DNA from: Rhodobacteraceae bacterium WFHF2C18
GTDB lineage: Bacteria; Pseudomonadota; Alphaproteobacteria; Rhodobacterales; Rhodobacteraceae
Assembly: GCA_002166865.1 (NCBI GenBank)
Contig: NHTQ01000006.1
Span: forward strand, 1-64,000
DNA length: 64,000 nucleotides
Direction: 5' to 3'
In this document: positions 52,123 to 62,137 of the stretch, piece by piece
How positions within the stretch are numbered: the first letter of the stretch is position 1
How the letters are laid out: each line of letters starts with the position of its first letter
Program-made: the position numbers and the translations under genes
Notes under the pieces: generated by a model
What the model was told of the DNA's origin: nothing
Database searches by the model: none
The model's input: only the letters and a program-made list of their open reading frames with translations

Positions 52123-52677
52123 TCAGAACCGCAATTCCGGCGGCACGTCCTCGATCTCCAGCGGCATGTTGAGCGCGGAGTAATTTGCGAAGGTGTCGCG
52201 CTCGACCTCGTTCATCGGGATCTCGGAATGGAACGGCGACTTGAAGGTACCCTTCCAGCCCGTCTCGTCCCGGTCGTGCATGAGATACCCGGTGAACAGC
52301 GAATGGCAGAACTGGCACTGCTGGATCGCCAGATCCTTGCCGTCGGGCGGCAGCAGCGCGGGATCGCCCGTCTGCGCGAGATCCTTCCGCGCTTCTTCGG
52401 GAAGCGGGAAATTGAGCGCCGCGTAGCCCGCGAAGGTTTCGGCCGCCGCAGGGTCCAGCTCCGGGGCTTGCCGGCGCGCCCAGTCCGCCCAGGCCGTTCT
52501 GTCCCGATCCCGGCCGGCGATTTCGGACAGCGTCTTGCCGTTCTCCGCCACGAGCTGCCCGGTCAGAAGACCGCGCCCGCCGGGCGGCATGAAGTCGTAT
52601 GTGTCCTCCTGCGCGACAGCCGCACCCACGCCGGCGAGGCCGATCGCGGTTGCAAGTCCCAGATCACGCCTTGTCAT
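52123..52677 (-). CDS. Periplasmic monoheme cytochrome c, paralog B
   Basis: A 184-residue protein with a short signal peptide (MTRRDLGLATAIGLAGVGAAVAQ), possibly Tat-like, and one heme site CQFCH at residues 121-125. It is clearly paralogous to the downstream cytochrome, but Phe145 replaces the candidate axial Met, so its heme ligation or potential probably differs. Its start lies inside the end of the zinc-finger gene (14-nt overlap). Confidence 0.78.
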   Translation of the reverse strand: MTRRDLGLATAIGLAGVGAAVAQEDTYDFMPPGGRGLLTGQLVAENGKTLSEIAGRDRDRTAWADWARRQAPELDPAAAETFAGYAALNFPLPEEARKDLAQTGDPALLPPDGKDLAIQQCQFCHSLFTGYLMHDRDETGWKGTFKSPFHSEIPMNEVERDTFANYSALNMPLEIEDVPPELRF

Positions 52678-52963
52678 CGCCTTGTTCCTTCTGCGTTCGC
52701 GGCAGCCTGAAAACCGGCACGGTCATCTCGCGCCGGGCGCCGTCCGGCGGAAAGCCGGTGCCGCGCAGCGCATCGAGCTGCATGGCCACCTCGTCCGACA
52801 GGAAACGCTCGCCACAGGCCGTGCAGACCATCGCCGGCACGTCCTCGACCACCACCAGCCGCTCGTCTTCCCACAGCGCGCTCTGGACCCGGCGCCCGGC
52901 CAGTTCCCCCGCCCCGCACATCTCGCAGCGCAGGGCCTCCTCGGCCCCGCGCTGCGGCGGCAT
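52664..52963 (-). CDS. YgiT/MqsA-type zinc-finger protein
   Basis: A 99-residue protein with the CxxC...CxxC zinc ribbon of the YgiT family (RCEMCGAG, about 30 residues, VCTACGERF). The antitoxin MqsA has this domain, but no mRNA-interferase gene is next to it and no C-terminal helix-turn-helix is evident. The ATG at 52963 lies 8 nt after the E1 beta stop. Within this operon it could be a metallochaperone or a regulator; that is speculation. Confidence 0.65.
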   Translation of the reverse strand: MPPQRGAEEALRCEMCGAGELAGRRVQSALWEDERLVVVEDVPAMVCTACGERFLSDEVAMQLDALRGTGFPPDGARREMTVPVFRLPRTQKEQGDDKA

Positions 52964-52970
52964 TGCCGCG

Positions 52971-53939
52971 TCAGACAAGGGCACGTGCGGCCTCCGCCAC
53001 GTTCTCGGGTCCGGGACGCATCCACAGGAACATCTCCGGCGAGGCCGGCGGCGGGGCGTCGGGGAAGGCCACGCGCTTGACCTTGACGCCCTCGACATTC
53101 TCCACCGACCGCGCGATCACCTCGGCGCCCGGGCAAAGCGTGTAGTAGGATTGGTCGACCGTCAGCAGCCGCTTGGTCTTGCTCACGGAATTGACGATGG
53201 TCTCGGTGTCCATTTCCGTGAGCGCGCGCAGGTCTATCACGTCCGCCGCGATCCCCTCGGCCGCCAGCGTCTCGGCCGCTTCCAGCACCCCGGGCATGCC
53301 CGCGCCGGAACTGACGATCGTCAGGTCGCCGCCCTCGCGCCGCACGGCGGCCTTGTCCAGCGGCACCTCGAAGGGGTCGTCGGGCACCTCCTCGGTCAGC
53401 GTGCGCAGGCCGGCGGGATAGAGATAGACCACCGGATCGCGCGAGCGCAGGGCAGCATGCATAAGCCCCTTGGCATCAAAGGGCGTGGAGGGAATGACCG
53501 TCCGCACGCCGGGGATGTGCATGTAGTAACTGTCCTCCTCGTAGCAGGAGTGCTGCTGCGCGAACCCGGGGGTCTGGCCCGTCATCTCGATGATCCAGAC
53601 CACGGGCATCTCGGCCCGGCCGCCGGTCTTGTGGCGCAGCTTGGCCGCGACGTTCTGGATCACCTGGAACGGCATGCACGACCCCTGGTAGGGAATGTAC
53701 GTGGCCGACCGCGAGCCCGCCAGGCCCGCCCCCAGCACCGCCGAGGCCATCCAGTTCTCGTCGATCCCGGTGTTGACCACGCGCTTGCGGCCGAACTCGG
53801 TCTCGAGGTTGATGACCGGCTTTCCGGGGTTCGAGGCCACCGGCGGCGTCAGTTCGAAGATCCAGGTCATGGCCGGGTCTTCGCGCATTTCGTGCTGGAC
53901 CGCTTCCAGCACCGAATACATCCAGCTCTTCATCGCCAT
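52971..53939 (-). CDS. ThDP-dependent dehydrogenase E1 beta subunit, partner of the Tat-exported alpha subunit
   Basis: A 322-residue transketolase-like beta subunit (pyrimidine-binding and C-terminal domains). It includes MSAVLEAVQHEM-like helix at the start, TYIPYQGSCMPFQVIQNVAAKLRH, VVWIIEMTGQTPGFAQQHSCYEEDSYYMHIPG and VIDLRALTEMDTETIVNSVSKTKRLLTVDQS. It has no signal peptide of its own, so it would have to be exported as a folded complex with E1 alpha. It is diverged from the E1 beta at 6089-7084. No E2 or E3 gene is in this operon. Confidence 0.82.
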   Translation of the reverse strand: MAMKSWMYSVLEAVQHEMREDPAMTWIFELTPPVASNPGKPVINLETEFGRKRVVNTGIDENWMASAVLGAGLAGSRSATYIPYQGSCMPFQVIQNVAAKLRHKTGGRAEMPVVWIIEMTGQTPGFAQQHSCYEEDSYYMHIPGVRTVIPSTPFDAKGLMHAALRSRDPVVYLYPAGLRTLTEEVPDDPFEVPLDKAAVRREGGDLTIVSSGAGMPGVLEAAETLAAEGIAADVIDLRALTEMDTETIVNSVSKTKRLLTVDQSYYTLCPGAEVIARSVENVEGVKVKRVAFPDAPPPASPEMFLWMRPGPENVAEAARALV

Positions 53940-53969
53940 CTGTCTGTCCTTTCCTGCTGGTCGCCCGGG

Positions 53970-55181
53970 TCAGCCGAACTGCCGCGGCGGCACGGTGCCT
54001 TCCACGAACACGTTCTTCAGGCCGTCCTCGGGCGTGCAAAGCGGCTGCGCGAGCCCCCATTCGAAGGCTTCGGCGATCTCTGCCTTGACCTCTTCCTCGA
54101 TCTCCCGGGCGCGGGCGGTATCGACCACGCCCCAGTCCACCAATATCTTGCGCGCGATATCCACCGGGTCGCGCTGCATCCAGGCGCGCAGTTCCTTCTC
54201 GGGGCGGAAATGGGTGATCGCCAACGGATCGTAACCGAAGGCGCCCAATTCACCGGCCTTGGCGCCCGGGGCGCCCCAGTGGTTGTAGTACCTGTAGGTC
54301 TTGGCCTCGATGAAGCTGGGGCCCTCGCCGGCGCGGGCGCGGTCCACCGCCTCCTTGGCGGCATTGTAGACCTGCACGACGTCCTGACCGTCGACCGTGC
54401 GGGCATGCACGCCGTAGACGCTGGCCGCCTCGGCGATGTCCACGTGCGGGCACGACAGCGAATAGTGCGCGTACTGGTGATAGAGGTTGTTCTCCATCAC
54501 GTAAATGAGCGGCAGATCGAGCAGCGCGGCGTTGTTCATCGTGGAATGGAAATGCGGCGCGGCATAGTTGCCGTCGCCGGCGAAGACCACCGCCACCTGG
54601 TCCGAGCCGCGGGCCCGCATGGCGAAGGCCGAACCACTGGCGATCACCGGCGCGGGGCCGATCATCCCGTCGGCCCCGGCGAAGCCCACGTCGGGATCGG
54701 CGATGTGCATCTCGGCCCCGTAGCCGCCGTTCATGCCGGTGCTGCGGAAATCCATCTCGGCCACCATCTTCGGGATGTCCACGCCCTTGGCGATGGCATG
54801 GCCCGAGGGACGGTGCGAGGAATAGGCCAGGTCGACCTGGTCGCGCGCGCCGGTGTTGCGCAGGGCGGCGCAGACGCCCGTGGCCACCGCCTCCTGCCCG
54901 GCGTAGAAATGGTTGTAACCCCGGTAGTCGGGGTTTTCGAGCATCTGGTCCGCCTGGGTCCGTTCGTGCCACCGGATCCGCAGGATCGTGCGGTACATCT
55001 CGATCAGCTTCTCGTTGCTGAGTTCGCGCGCCGCGAAGGGCACCTCGGACAGGGCACCGGCCTGGCGCCCGACCGACACAGCCGCGCCCGTCAGGGCGGC
55101 GAGTTTCAGAAATCCGCGGCGAGAGCGTGATTCAGGCACGTCGTCGGGCTCCCGTTGCGGGATCGTCGCATCATAGTCCAT
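53970..55181 (-). CDS. ThDP-dependent dehydrogenase E1 alpha subunit with twin-arginine signal
   Basis: A 403-residue E1 alpha. The ThDP motif spans GDG (202-204) to NN (231-232), and HFYAGQEAVATGVCAAL and AYSSHRPSGHAIAKG are family blocks. Uniquely, residues 20-26 read SRRGFLK, an exact Tat consensus, followed by the hydrophobic stretch LAALTGAAVSVG and AGA as a possible cleavage site. Folded, cofactor-loaded export fits the Tat route. The gene leads the operon that continues with E1 beta and c-type cytochromes, so electrons may pass to heme rather than lipoamide. The substrate is unknown, probably a 2-oxoacid. Confidence 0.85.
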   Translation of the reverse strand: MDYDATIPQREPDDVPESRSRRGFLKLAALTGAAVSVGRQAGALSEVPFAARELSNEKLIEMYRTILRIRWHERTQADQMLENPDYRGYNHFYAGQEAVATGVCAALRNTGARDQVDLAYSSHRPSGHAIAKGVDIPKMVAEMDFRSTGMNGGYGAEMHIADPDVGFAGADGMIGPAPVIASGSAFAMRARGSDQVAVVFAGDGNYAAPHFHSTMNNAALLDLPLIYVMENNLYHQYAHYSLSCPHVDIAEAASVYGVHARTVDGQDVVQVYNAAKEAVDRARAGEGPSFIEAKTYRYYNHWGAPGAKAGELGAFGYDPLAITHFRPEKELRAWMQRDPVDIARKILVDWGVVDTARAREIEEEVKAEIAEAFEWGLAQPLCTPEDGLKNVFVEGTVPPRQFG

Positions 55182-55277
55182 GAGTCTCCTCCCAGGTCTC
55201 GCGCGGCATGCCGCGCGGTCCGTTGCCGGCGGGATCTCGTGCCGGCGCCTTCAGGATGCGCCCCGTCCGAGGCGGCG

Positions 55278-56093
55278 TCATTGACGGCGGACAACGCCCC
55301 ATTGCCCGACCGGGTGTCCAGCCGGCGCCGGTTTTGTGACCTGCGTGCGTGGGCGGGCCGGCGCCCGGCGCGGGGAAGCGCCGAGGGCGACCTCCTGGGG
55401 ATCGAGGCGGGCCATTTCGCACATCTTGGCAAAGTTGCGGATGCGGTATCTGTCGCGGCCCAGGCTTTCCAAGTCCCCGGATTCGTTGAGCGCGCGCACC
55501 GTGCGGCTGATGGTTTCGGGCGTCGTGTCAGAGATGTCGGCCCAGTCGCGTCTCGGCAGGCGCATGGTGATCACGCAGCTGCCATCGGGCAGATGGTCCA
55601 CCGGCATGAAGCGCGTGGACAGCAGCAGAAAGGCGATCACGCGCTCGCGGCTGCCCAGCCGGCCGCGCAGCCAAATGAGCTCCTGAACGCGGGCAAGCTG
55701 GGCCGCGGCATCGCGAATCAGCTGCCGTCGCAGGCCGGGATCATCCTGAAGGCCTGCTTCGAGACCGCGGGAATCGGTCATGCACAGGACGACCTCCGTG
55801 ACCGTCTCCAGCATGTGATCGATCCTCCGGCCCGGCAGGCCGCCGATCAGGTCGCCGGGGCGTGCAACACCCAGCCCCCTGCGCTGACCATCGGGACCGA
55901 AGCGCATGAGCCGCATGTAGCCGCTGCGCAGAACGCCGAACCGGCAGGGGCGGTCGCCCTCGTAGAAGAGGGTCGTGTCCGGCGGCAGTCGCAGGATTCG
56001 CAGATGGGGAAGCACGCCGAGGCGACACGCGCCCCGGACCCCCAACCAGCAGCGCGCGCAGACCGATTCACAAGGTGCCGCTTCGCTTGTCAT
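55278..56093 (-). CDS. FNR-type (Crp/Fnr family) oxygen-responsive regulator
   Basis: A 271-residue regulator. The N-terminal cysteines Cys12-x2-Cys15-x7-Cys23 and Cys104 match the spacing of FNR/FnrL proteins that hold an oxygen-labile 4Fe-4S cluster. The cAMP-binding-type barrel is followed by a helix-turn-helix with recognition helix PETISRTVRAL, the E-xx-SR pattern that reads TTGAT half-sites. Such boxes occur in the divergent intergenic region at 56394 and 56435. It lies 96 bp upstream of the exported E1 operon on the same strand and is its likely regulator. Confidence 0.85.
   Translation of the reverse strand: MTSEAAPCESVCARCWLGVRGACRLGVLPHLRILRLPPDTTLFYEGDRPCRFGVLRSGYMRLMRFGPDGQRRGLGVARPGDLIGGLPGRRIDHMLETVTEVVLCMTDSRGLEAGLQDDPGLRRQLIRDAAAQLARVQELIWLRGRLGSRERVIAFLLLSTRFMPVDHLPDGSCVITMRLPRRDWADISDTTPETISRTVRALNESGDLESLGRDRYRIRNFAKMCEMARLDPQEVALGASPRRAPARPRTQVTKPAPAGHPVGQWGVVRRQ
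55281..55294 (-). promoter_or_regulatory. FNR-like dyad upstream of the exported E1 operon
   Basis: On the minus strand the sequence is TTGTC-CGCC-GTCAA, one base from the TTGAC-N4-GTCAA form. Its centre is about 106 bp before the E1 alpha ATG. It directly follows the stop of the FNR-type gene, so it could serve the operon's own promoter. Confidence 0.4.
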
Positions 56094-56393
56094 ATCAACT
56101 CCTTTCCCGACCCGCCGGATGGCCTCTGCCGCTCTGCAAGCGGCGCCGATTTCCGCGGACGGATACAGAATGCCTTGATGGAAAGATGAAGCTCGGGTGC
56201 CGCAACACCAGCGGCACCCAATGGGCCGGGCGCGGTCACGCAAGGTTTGGCCGGATCACGCGGCAGCGCACTTCCCCCCCGGACGGGGCTGACCGACCAC
56301 GCCTGGGGATCGGCCGTGCGCGCATGTTGCGTGACACCCATGCTGAATGCTCCCTACCCGCGGCAATTGGGGCAGAAAATTGACGCCACGTCA

Positions 56394-56407
56394 TTGATCA
56401 CTATCAA
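56394..56407. promoter_or_regulatory. FNR-type box (perfect consensus)
   Basis: TTGATCACTATCAA is an exact TTGAT-N4-ATCAA FNR/ANR consensus. Its centre is about 97 bp before the ligase ATG and about 307 bp before the start of the divergent FNR-type gene, whose recognition helix predicts this half-site. Confidence 0.75.
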
Positions 56408-56434
56408 CGCGGCCGCCCGGCAGTCCCCGCCGGC

Positions 56435-56448
56435 TTGACGGCCGTCAA
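56435..56448. promoter_or_regulatory. FNR-type box, TTGAC form
   Basis: TTGACGGCCGTCAA is a perfect 14-bp palindrome of the TTGAY-N4-RTCAA class seen for FnrL. It is 41 bp from the first box, about four helical turns, and its centre is about 56 bp before the ligase ATG. Confidence 0.6.
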
Positions 56449-56497
56449 TGACCCCTCCCCCCGCGGCGCGCGATGATCGCGGCGGGAGGGCACCATC

Positions 56498-58272
<1,775 letters not shown>

Positions 58273-58276
<4 letters not shown>

Positions 58277-58518
58277 CCGAAGAGGAAATCTACCGGCTGT
58301 TCGTCGAGGAACTGACCCGGGTCGCCCCCGACATCGACGCCGAAACGGTTGGGCCGGACGAGCATCTGCAGGAGGATCTCGATCTGGACTCGATGGATAT
58401 CGTCGCCCTGGTCTCGGCCCTGCATCGCCGGCTCGGGTTCGAGATCCCCGAGGCTGACTACCGGCAACTGGAAACGCCGGCCAAGGCGGCCGCCTACCTG
58501 GCGCGCCGGCAGGCATGA
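58273..58518 (+). CDS. Dedicated acyl carrier protein
   Basis: An 81-residue carrier protein with the phosphopantetheine site at Ser40 in [11 protein letters not shown] and the usual four-helix length and acidity. The ATG overlaps the ligase stop. Paired with an acyl-adenylating ligase, it recalls DltC with DltA; the MBOAT and DltD/AlgJ-like proteins needed to complete such a path are encoded at 49133-51540. Confidence 0.88.
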
Positions 58519-58534
58519 ACCGGGTGCCGACACC

Positions 58535-59572
58535 TCAGATGGATTCCGCCAGGACGAGATAGCTCCGCGCCTTGCGCGGCCATTTTCCGGGCGTGCGCAC
58601 CGGCCGGTCCCGCAGGTGGTCCAGCGTCAGCCGTGCGCGCGTCAGGCAGCGGTGCAGGCCGTAGGCGCGGCGCAACCCTTCGGAAGGCGGCGTCATGCCG
58701 GCCGCGTCCAGCCGTTGCGATACCAGGTCCGCGATCCAGGCGGCGCCCAGGCGTCGGCATTCCAGCCCCAGGTAGCCCAGTTCGTCGAAGGGATCGACAA
58801 GCCGCAGGCGGGAATCGAATTCGACGCGGTCGAAGATGACGGGCGGCGACTGCAGGCAGACATGCTCGGGCCGCAGGTCGCCGTGCCCCTCGGCCAGGTG
58901 CCCGCCGCGCCCGCGCGCGCGAATCTCTTCGGCGTGGCGCGCGATCAGTTCGCGGGTTTCCGTCAGCACCGCCTCGGGCAGATCCCCGTCAAGCGCATCC
59001 CGCATCTCGCGCAGGTTCGCCTCGTTCGTCTCGGCGTTCTCGCGCATGCGCGCCGCGATCACCTCGCCGGCCGAGGCCGCGGGTCGGTGCGCCTTGTAGA
59101 AGGCGATCATCGTGTCACAGGCGGCAGCGACCGCTTCGCGGCTGAGGGGGCGGGGGTCCTCCAGCCGCTGTTCCAGCATCTCCGACTCGGGCAGGCGGCG
59201 CATTTCGAGCAGCCAGTCGACCACCCTCCCCTCGCCGCCGACGGCAAGATCGCCCGAGGCCTGCTGAACCAGCGCGACCACGTCCAGGTAGATCTCGGGA
59301 CCGGCGAGTTCGCGATTGATCCGCAGTTCCTCGCGGCAGTTGCGCTCGCGCGCGTCCAGGCTGCGCAGGTCCAGCCAGGGCAGGCGGACCGGTTTTTTCA
59401 GTTTCCACGCCCGGTCGGCCGTGAGGAAGATCATCGCCGCATGCGTCTCGATCCGATCCACGGTGCTGGTCTCGGCAGGCCAGGTTGCCGCGGCGCCGAG
59501 GAAGGCAACCTTGTCCTCCAGCCCCGGGGCCTGCCGGTCCGCCTTGTCCGGCCTCTCGTCAGATCGGTCCAT
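58535..59572 (-). CDS. Aminoglycoside-phosphotransferase-like kinase
   Basis: A 345-residue APH/ChoK-fold protein. WKLKKPVRLPWLDLRSLDARERNCREEL supplies the ATP-binding Lys region, HGDLRPEHVCL is the catalytic loop with Asp, and VIFDRVEFDSRLRLVDPFDELGYLGLEC holds the metal-binding Asp. It matches the N-terminal half of AAA-fused APH proteins found in stress clusters; the C-terminal ATPase half is absent. The start is uncertain: the frame is open to 59689 and I chose the ATG at 59572. The substrate is unknown. It converges on the ACP gene. Confidence 0.65.
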   Translation of the reverse strand: MDRSDERPDKADRQAPGLEDKVAFLGAAATWPAETSTVDRIETHAAMIFLTADRAWKLKKPVRLPWLDLRSLDARERNCREELRINRELAGPEIYLDVVALVQQASGDLAVGGEGRVVDWLLEMRRLPESEMLEQRLEDPRPLSREAVAAACDTMIAFYKAHRPAASAGEVIAARMRENAETNEANLREMRDALDGDLPEAVLTETRELIARHAEEIRARGRGGHLAEGHGDLRPEHVCLQSPPVIFDRVEFDSRLRLVDPFDELGYLGLECRRLGAAWIADLVSQRLDAAGMTPPSEGLRRAYGLHRCLTRARLTLDHLRDRPVRTPGKWPRKARSYLVLAESI

Positions 59573-59687
59573 CGCGCAACGCGTCCCTTCCGGCATGGTG
59601 GCATCGGGCGGTATCATGCAGCCGGACCGGCGACGTGCAACCATCTGTATCATTTTCCCCTGCGCCCGCATCGGGCATACTGACCCC

Positions 59688-60704
59688 ATGTTGTTCTTTG
59701 CCCTTCAGGATTCGGACATGCTGGGCCGGCGCGTCGCAGCCGCCGGCGGGTTCGAGCTTGCACCGCACGAAGAGCGGGAGTTCGACGGGGGCGAGCACAA
59801 GGCCCGCCCCCTGACCAGTGTCCGCGGCAGCGATGTCTATGTCCTGCACGGGTTGCAAGGGGGCCCGGAGTTTTCGGCCAACGACCGCCTGCTGCGGATG
59901 CTGTTCTTTCTTGCCACCTGCAAGGAAAACGGGGCCGCACGCGTCACCGCGATCACGCCCTACCTGCCCTATTCCCGGAAAGAACGGCAGACAAAGCCGC
60001 GCGATCCCGTCACCTCGCGCTATGTCGCGCAGCTCTTCGAGGCCGCCGGGGCCGACGCGGTCGCCACGCTGGACGTGCACGTGCTGGCCGCCTTCCAGAA
60101 CGCGTACCGCTGCCGCACGCTGCACATGTCCATGCGCGAGACCTTCGCGCGGGACATCGAAGACCGGGTCACCGACCATCCCCTTGCGATCATGTCGCCG
60201 GATGCCGGCGGGGTGAAGCGCGCGCAGCTCCTGCGCGAGACGCTGGAAGAGGTGGCCGGGCGCGACGCAGGCTTCGCCTTCCTGGAAAAGCGGCGCAGCG
60301 AGGGGGTCGTCTCGGGCACGCATTTCGCCGGCGACGTGTCGGGGCGCAGCGTGCACATCCTCGACGACATGATCTGCGGCGGCGGCACCATCGTCCGGGC
60401 CGCGCGCACGGCGCGCGAGCAGGGCGCGGCCGAAGTGCATGCCTTGGCCACCCATGCCCTTTTCACCGACGAGACCGCCGAGAAGCTGGCCGAGGAGGGC
60501 CTTCTTGACAGTGTCACCGTGACCGACAGCGCCGCGCCCTTCCGCTTCCCGGTCGCGGGCCTGGGCGGGCGGCTGCGCGTGCTGGGGGCGGCGCCGCTCA
60601 TCGCGCGGACGATCCGGGCGCTGCACGGCGATCCCGCGATCGAAGAGATCGCACCGGAAGTCGAACTGCTGCCCGTTTCCGATTGCCGCGCGGGCGCGGA
60701 CTGA
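59688..60704 (+). CDS. Ribose-phosphate pyrophosphokinase-like protein
   Basis: A 338-residue PRPP-synthetase-type protein: tandem phosphoribosyltransferase folds, YLPYSRKERQTKPRDPVTSRYVAQLF (ATP and flexible loop), TLDVHVLAAF, and the PRPP loop VHILDDMICGGGTI. It makes PRPP from ribose-5-phosphate and ATP. As the nicotinate phosphoribosyltransferase gene converges on it, it probably supplies PRPP for NAD salvage. It is likely a paralog of the housekeeping Prs, since it starts with an unusual MLFFALQDSDMLGRRVA. Confidence 0.82.
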   Translation: MLFFALQDSDMLGRRVAAAGGFELAPHEEREFDGGEHKARPLTSVRGSDVYVLHGLQGGPEFSANDRLLRMLFFLATCKENGAARVTAITPYLPYSRKERQTKPRDPVTSRYVAQLFEAAGADAVATLDVHVLAAFQNAYRCRTLHMSMRETFARDIEDRVTDHPLAIMSPDAGGVKRAQLLRETLEEVAGRDAGFAFLEKRRSEGVVSGTHFAGDVSGRSVHILDDMICGGGTIVRAARTAREQGAAEVHALATHALFTDETAEKLAEEGLLDSVTVTDSAAPFRFPVAGLGGRLRVLGAAPLIARTIRALHGDPAIEEIAPEVELLPVSDCRAGAD

Positions 60705-60718
60705 CACCGCGCCGCGGC

Positions 60719-62077
60719 CTACGCGCCTGACGCCGCCTCGCCCATCATGCGCCGGTCGACCTCTTCGGCCAGGGTGACAAGCGGATCGGCGATCTCGACG
60801 GGATAGTCATCCGCCGGGTCGAGCCGCCTGAGCGCGTCGGGCAGCTGCGCAAGGCTGCGTGCCGCCCGCGCCTGGACCTCCTCCAGCGCGGGAGAGGGAG
60901 CGAGGCGTTTGCCCCCTTCCATGACGGGCCGAAGAAGAGGCGTGCCCGCGACCTCGTCGTCTTCCAGGGACAGCACGTCGCCCGTCATCCTGCCGTTGTC
61001 GTCGAATCGGCGCCAGACCTGCTTGCGTCCCGGCCAGGTGGCCTTGCCGGTGGAGAGCTTGCGCCGCGCCAGGCCGCGGTATTCCTGCAGCTTGTAGGCG
61101 CAATCGAGCACCGGCGCGTCGGAGATCGTGGTCAGGCTGGAGCCCACGCCGAAGCCGTCGATCGGGGCGTCATCTTCGACAAGCCCCGCGATCTTGTCCT
61201 CGTCAAGGCCCCCGCTGGCCACGATTCCGATGGACCCGAGCCCCGCATCATCAAGGATCGCGCGCACGCTCTTGGCCAGCGCGCCCAGGTCCCCGCTGTC
61301 CAGGCGGACGGCGCTGACCTCGATGCCCTCCTCGGCCAGCCGGGGGGCAAGCCGCGTCACCTTGCGCGCGCCCTCTTCGGTGTCGAAGGTATCGATCAGC
61401 AACACGAGGTTCTCGGGCCGCGCCCGCGCGAAGCGCAGGAAGGCCGCCTCTTCGTCCTCGTGGGCCTGGATGAAGGAATGCGCCATCGTGCCGTTGATCG
61501 GCAGCCCGAAACGTTCGCCGGCCAGCACCGTGGCGGTGGCATCGAAGCCCGCCACGCAGGCCGCCCGCGCCGCCAGCAGCCCCGCCTCGGCCCCGTGGGC
61601 CCGCCGCAGGCCGAAGTCCACCAGGCCGCGCCCCTGCGCGGCCAGGGTCATGCGCGCGGCCTTGGAGGCGACCATCGCCTGGTACTGCAGGATGTTGATG
61701 ATCCGCGTCTCCACGTACTGCGCCTCGGGCAAGGGGGCGGTGACGCGAATGATAGGCTCGTCGGGGAAGAAGGCCGTCCCCTCCGGCATCGCGTGCACAT
61801 CGCCGGTGAAGCGGAAATCGGCCAGATAATCCAGGAACGGCTTGCCGAAATGGCCGCTTTCCGACAGCCATTCCAGTTCCTCTGAAGGCACATGCAGGTT
61901 TTCAAGGAAATCCAGCGCCTGTTCCAGCCCCGCGGCCAGGAAGAAGCCGCGCCGGTCCGGCAGCTTGCGCACGAAGAACTCGAAGACCGCCGTCCCGGTT
62001 TCCCCGCTGGCGTGGTAGGCCTCCATCATGGCGAGTTGATACAGGTCGGTGAGCAGGAAACTCCGGTCTGGCTGCAT
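60719..62077 (-). CDS. pncB: Nicotinate phosphoribosyltransferase
   Basis: A 452-residue enzyme joining nicotinate and PRPP to nicotinate mononucleotide in NAD salvage. It has LLTDLYQLAMMEAYH at the start, RRAHGAEAGLLAARAACVAGFDATATVLAGERFGLPINGTMAHSFIQ, and VRLDSGDLGALAKSVRAILDDAG. It converges on the PRPP synthetase gene with 14 bp between stops, and follows the DUF2267 gene on the same strand by 60 bp. Confidence 0.9.
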   Translation of the reverse strand: MQPDRSFLLTDLYQLAMMEAYHASGETGTAVFEFFVRKLPDRRGFFLAAGLEQALDFLENLHVPSEELEWLSESGHFGKPFLDYLADFRFTGDVHAMPEGTAFFPDEPIIRVTAPLPEAQYVETRIINILQYQAMVASKAARMTLAAQGRGLVDFGLRRAHGAEAGLLAARAACVAGFDATATVLAGERFGLPINGTMAHSFIQAHEDEEAAFLRFARARPENLVLLIDTFDTEEGARKVTRLAPRLAEEGIEVSAVRLDSGDLGALAKSVRAILDDAGLGSIGIVASGGLDEDKIAGLVEDDAPIDGFGVGSSLTTISDAPVLDCAYKLQEYRGLARRKLSTGKATWPGRKQVWRRFDDNGRMTGDVLSLEDDEVAGTPLLRPVMEGGKRLAPSPALEEVQARAARSLAQLPDALRRLDPADDYPVEIADPLVTLAEEVDRRMMGEAASGA

Positions 62078-62137
62078 GCAGGGGGCCTCGATCTTTTGCA
62101 GTGGGGCGAAGCGCGCGGGCCGCGCGGAGCAGAGCGG

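Larger units (their letters stand above)
56094..56497. other. Long divergent regulatory region
   Basis: This 404-bp region between the FNR-type gene and the ligase gene holds no convincing coding sequence. It contains a perfect 9-bp hairpin at 56195-56219 (GGGTGCCGC, 7-nt loop, GCGGCACCC), which would lie in the leader of the regulator mRNA. It also has a TGACG-CCA-CGTCA dyad at about 56380-56392 and two FNR-type boxes at 56394 and 56435. Confidence 0.6.

Noticed and set aside
52664-52963. Toxin-antitoxin pair based on the YgiT-type zinc finger
   Set aside because: No adjacent interferase-like gene and no DNA-binding half. Both neighbours are redox genes.
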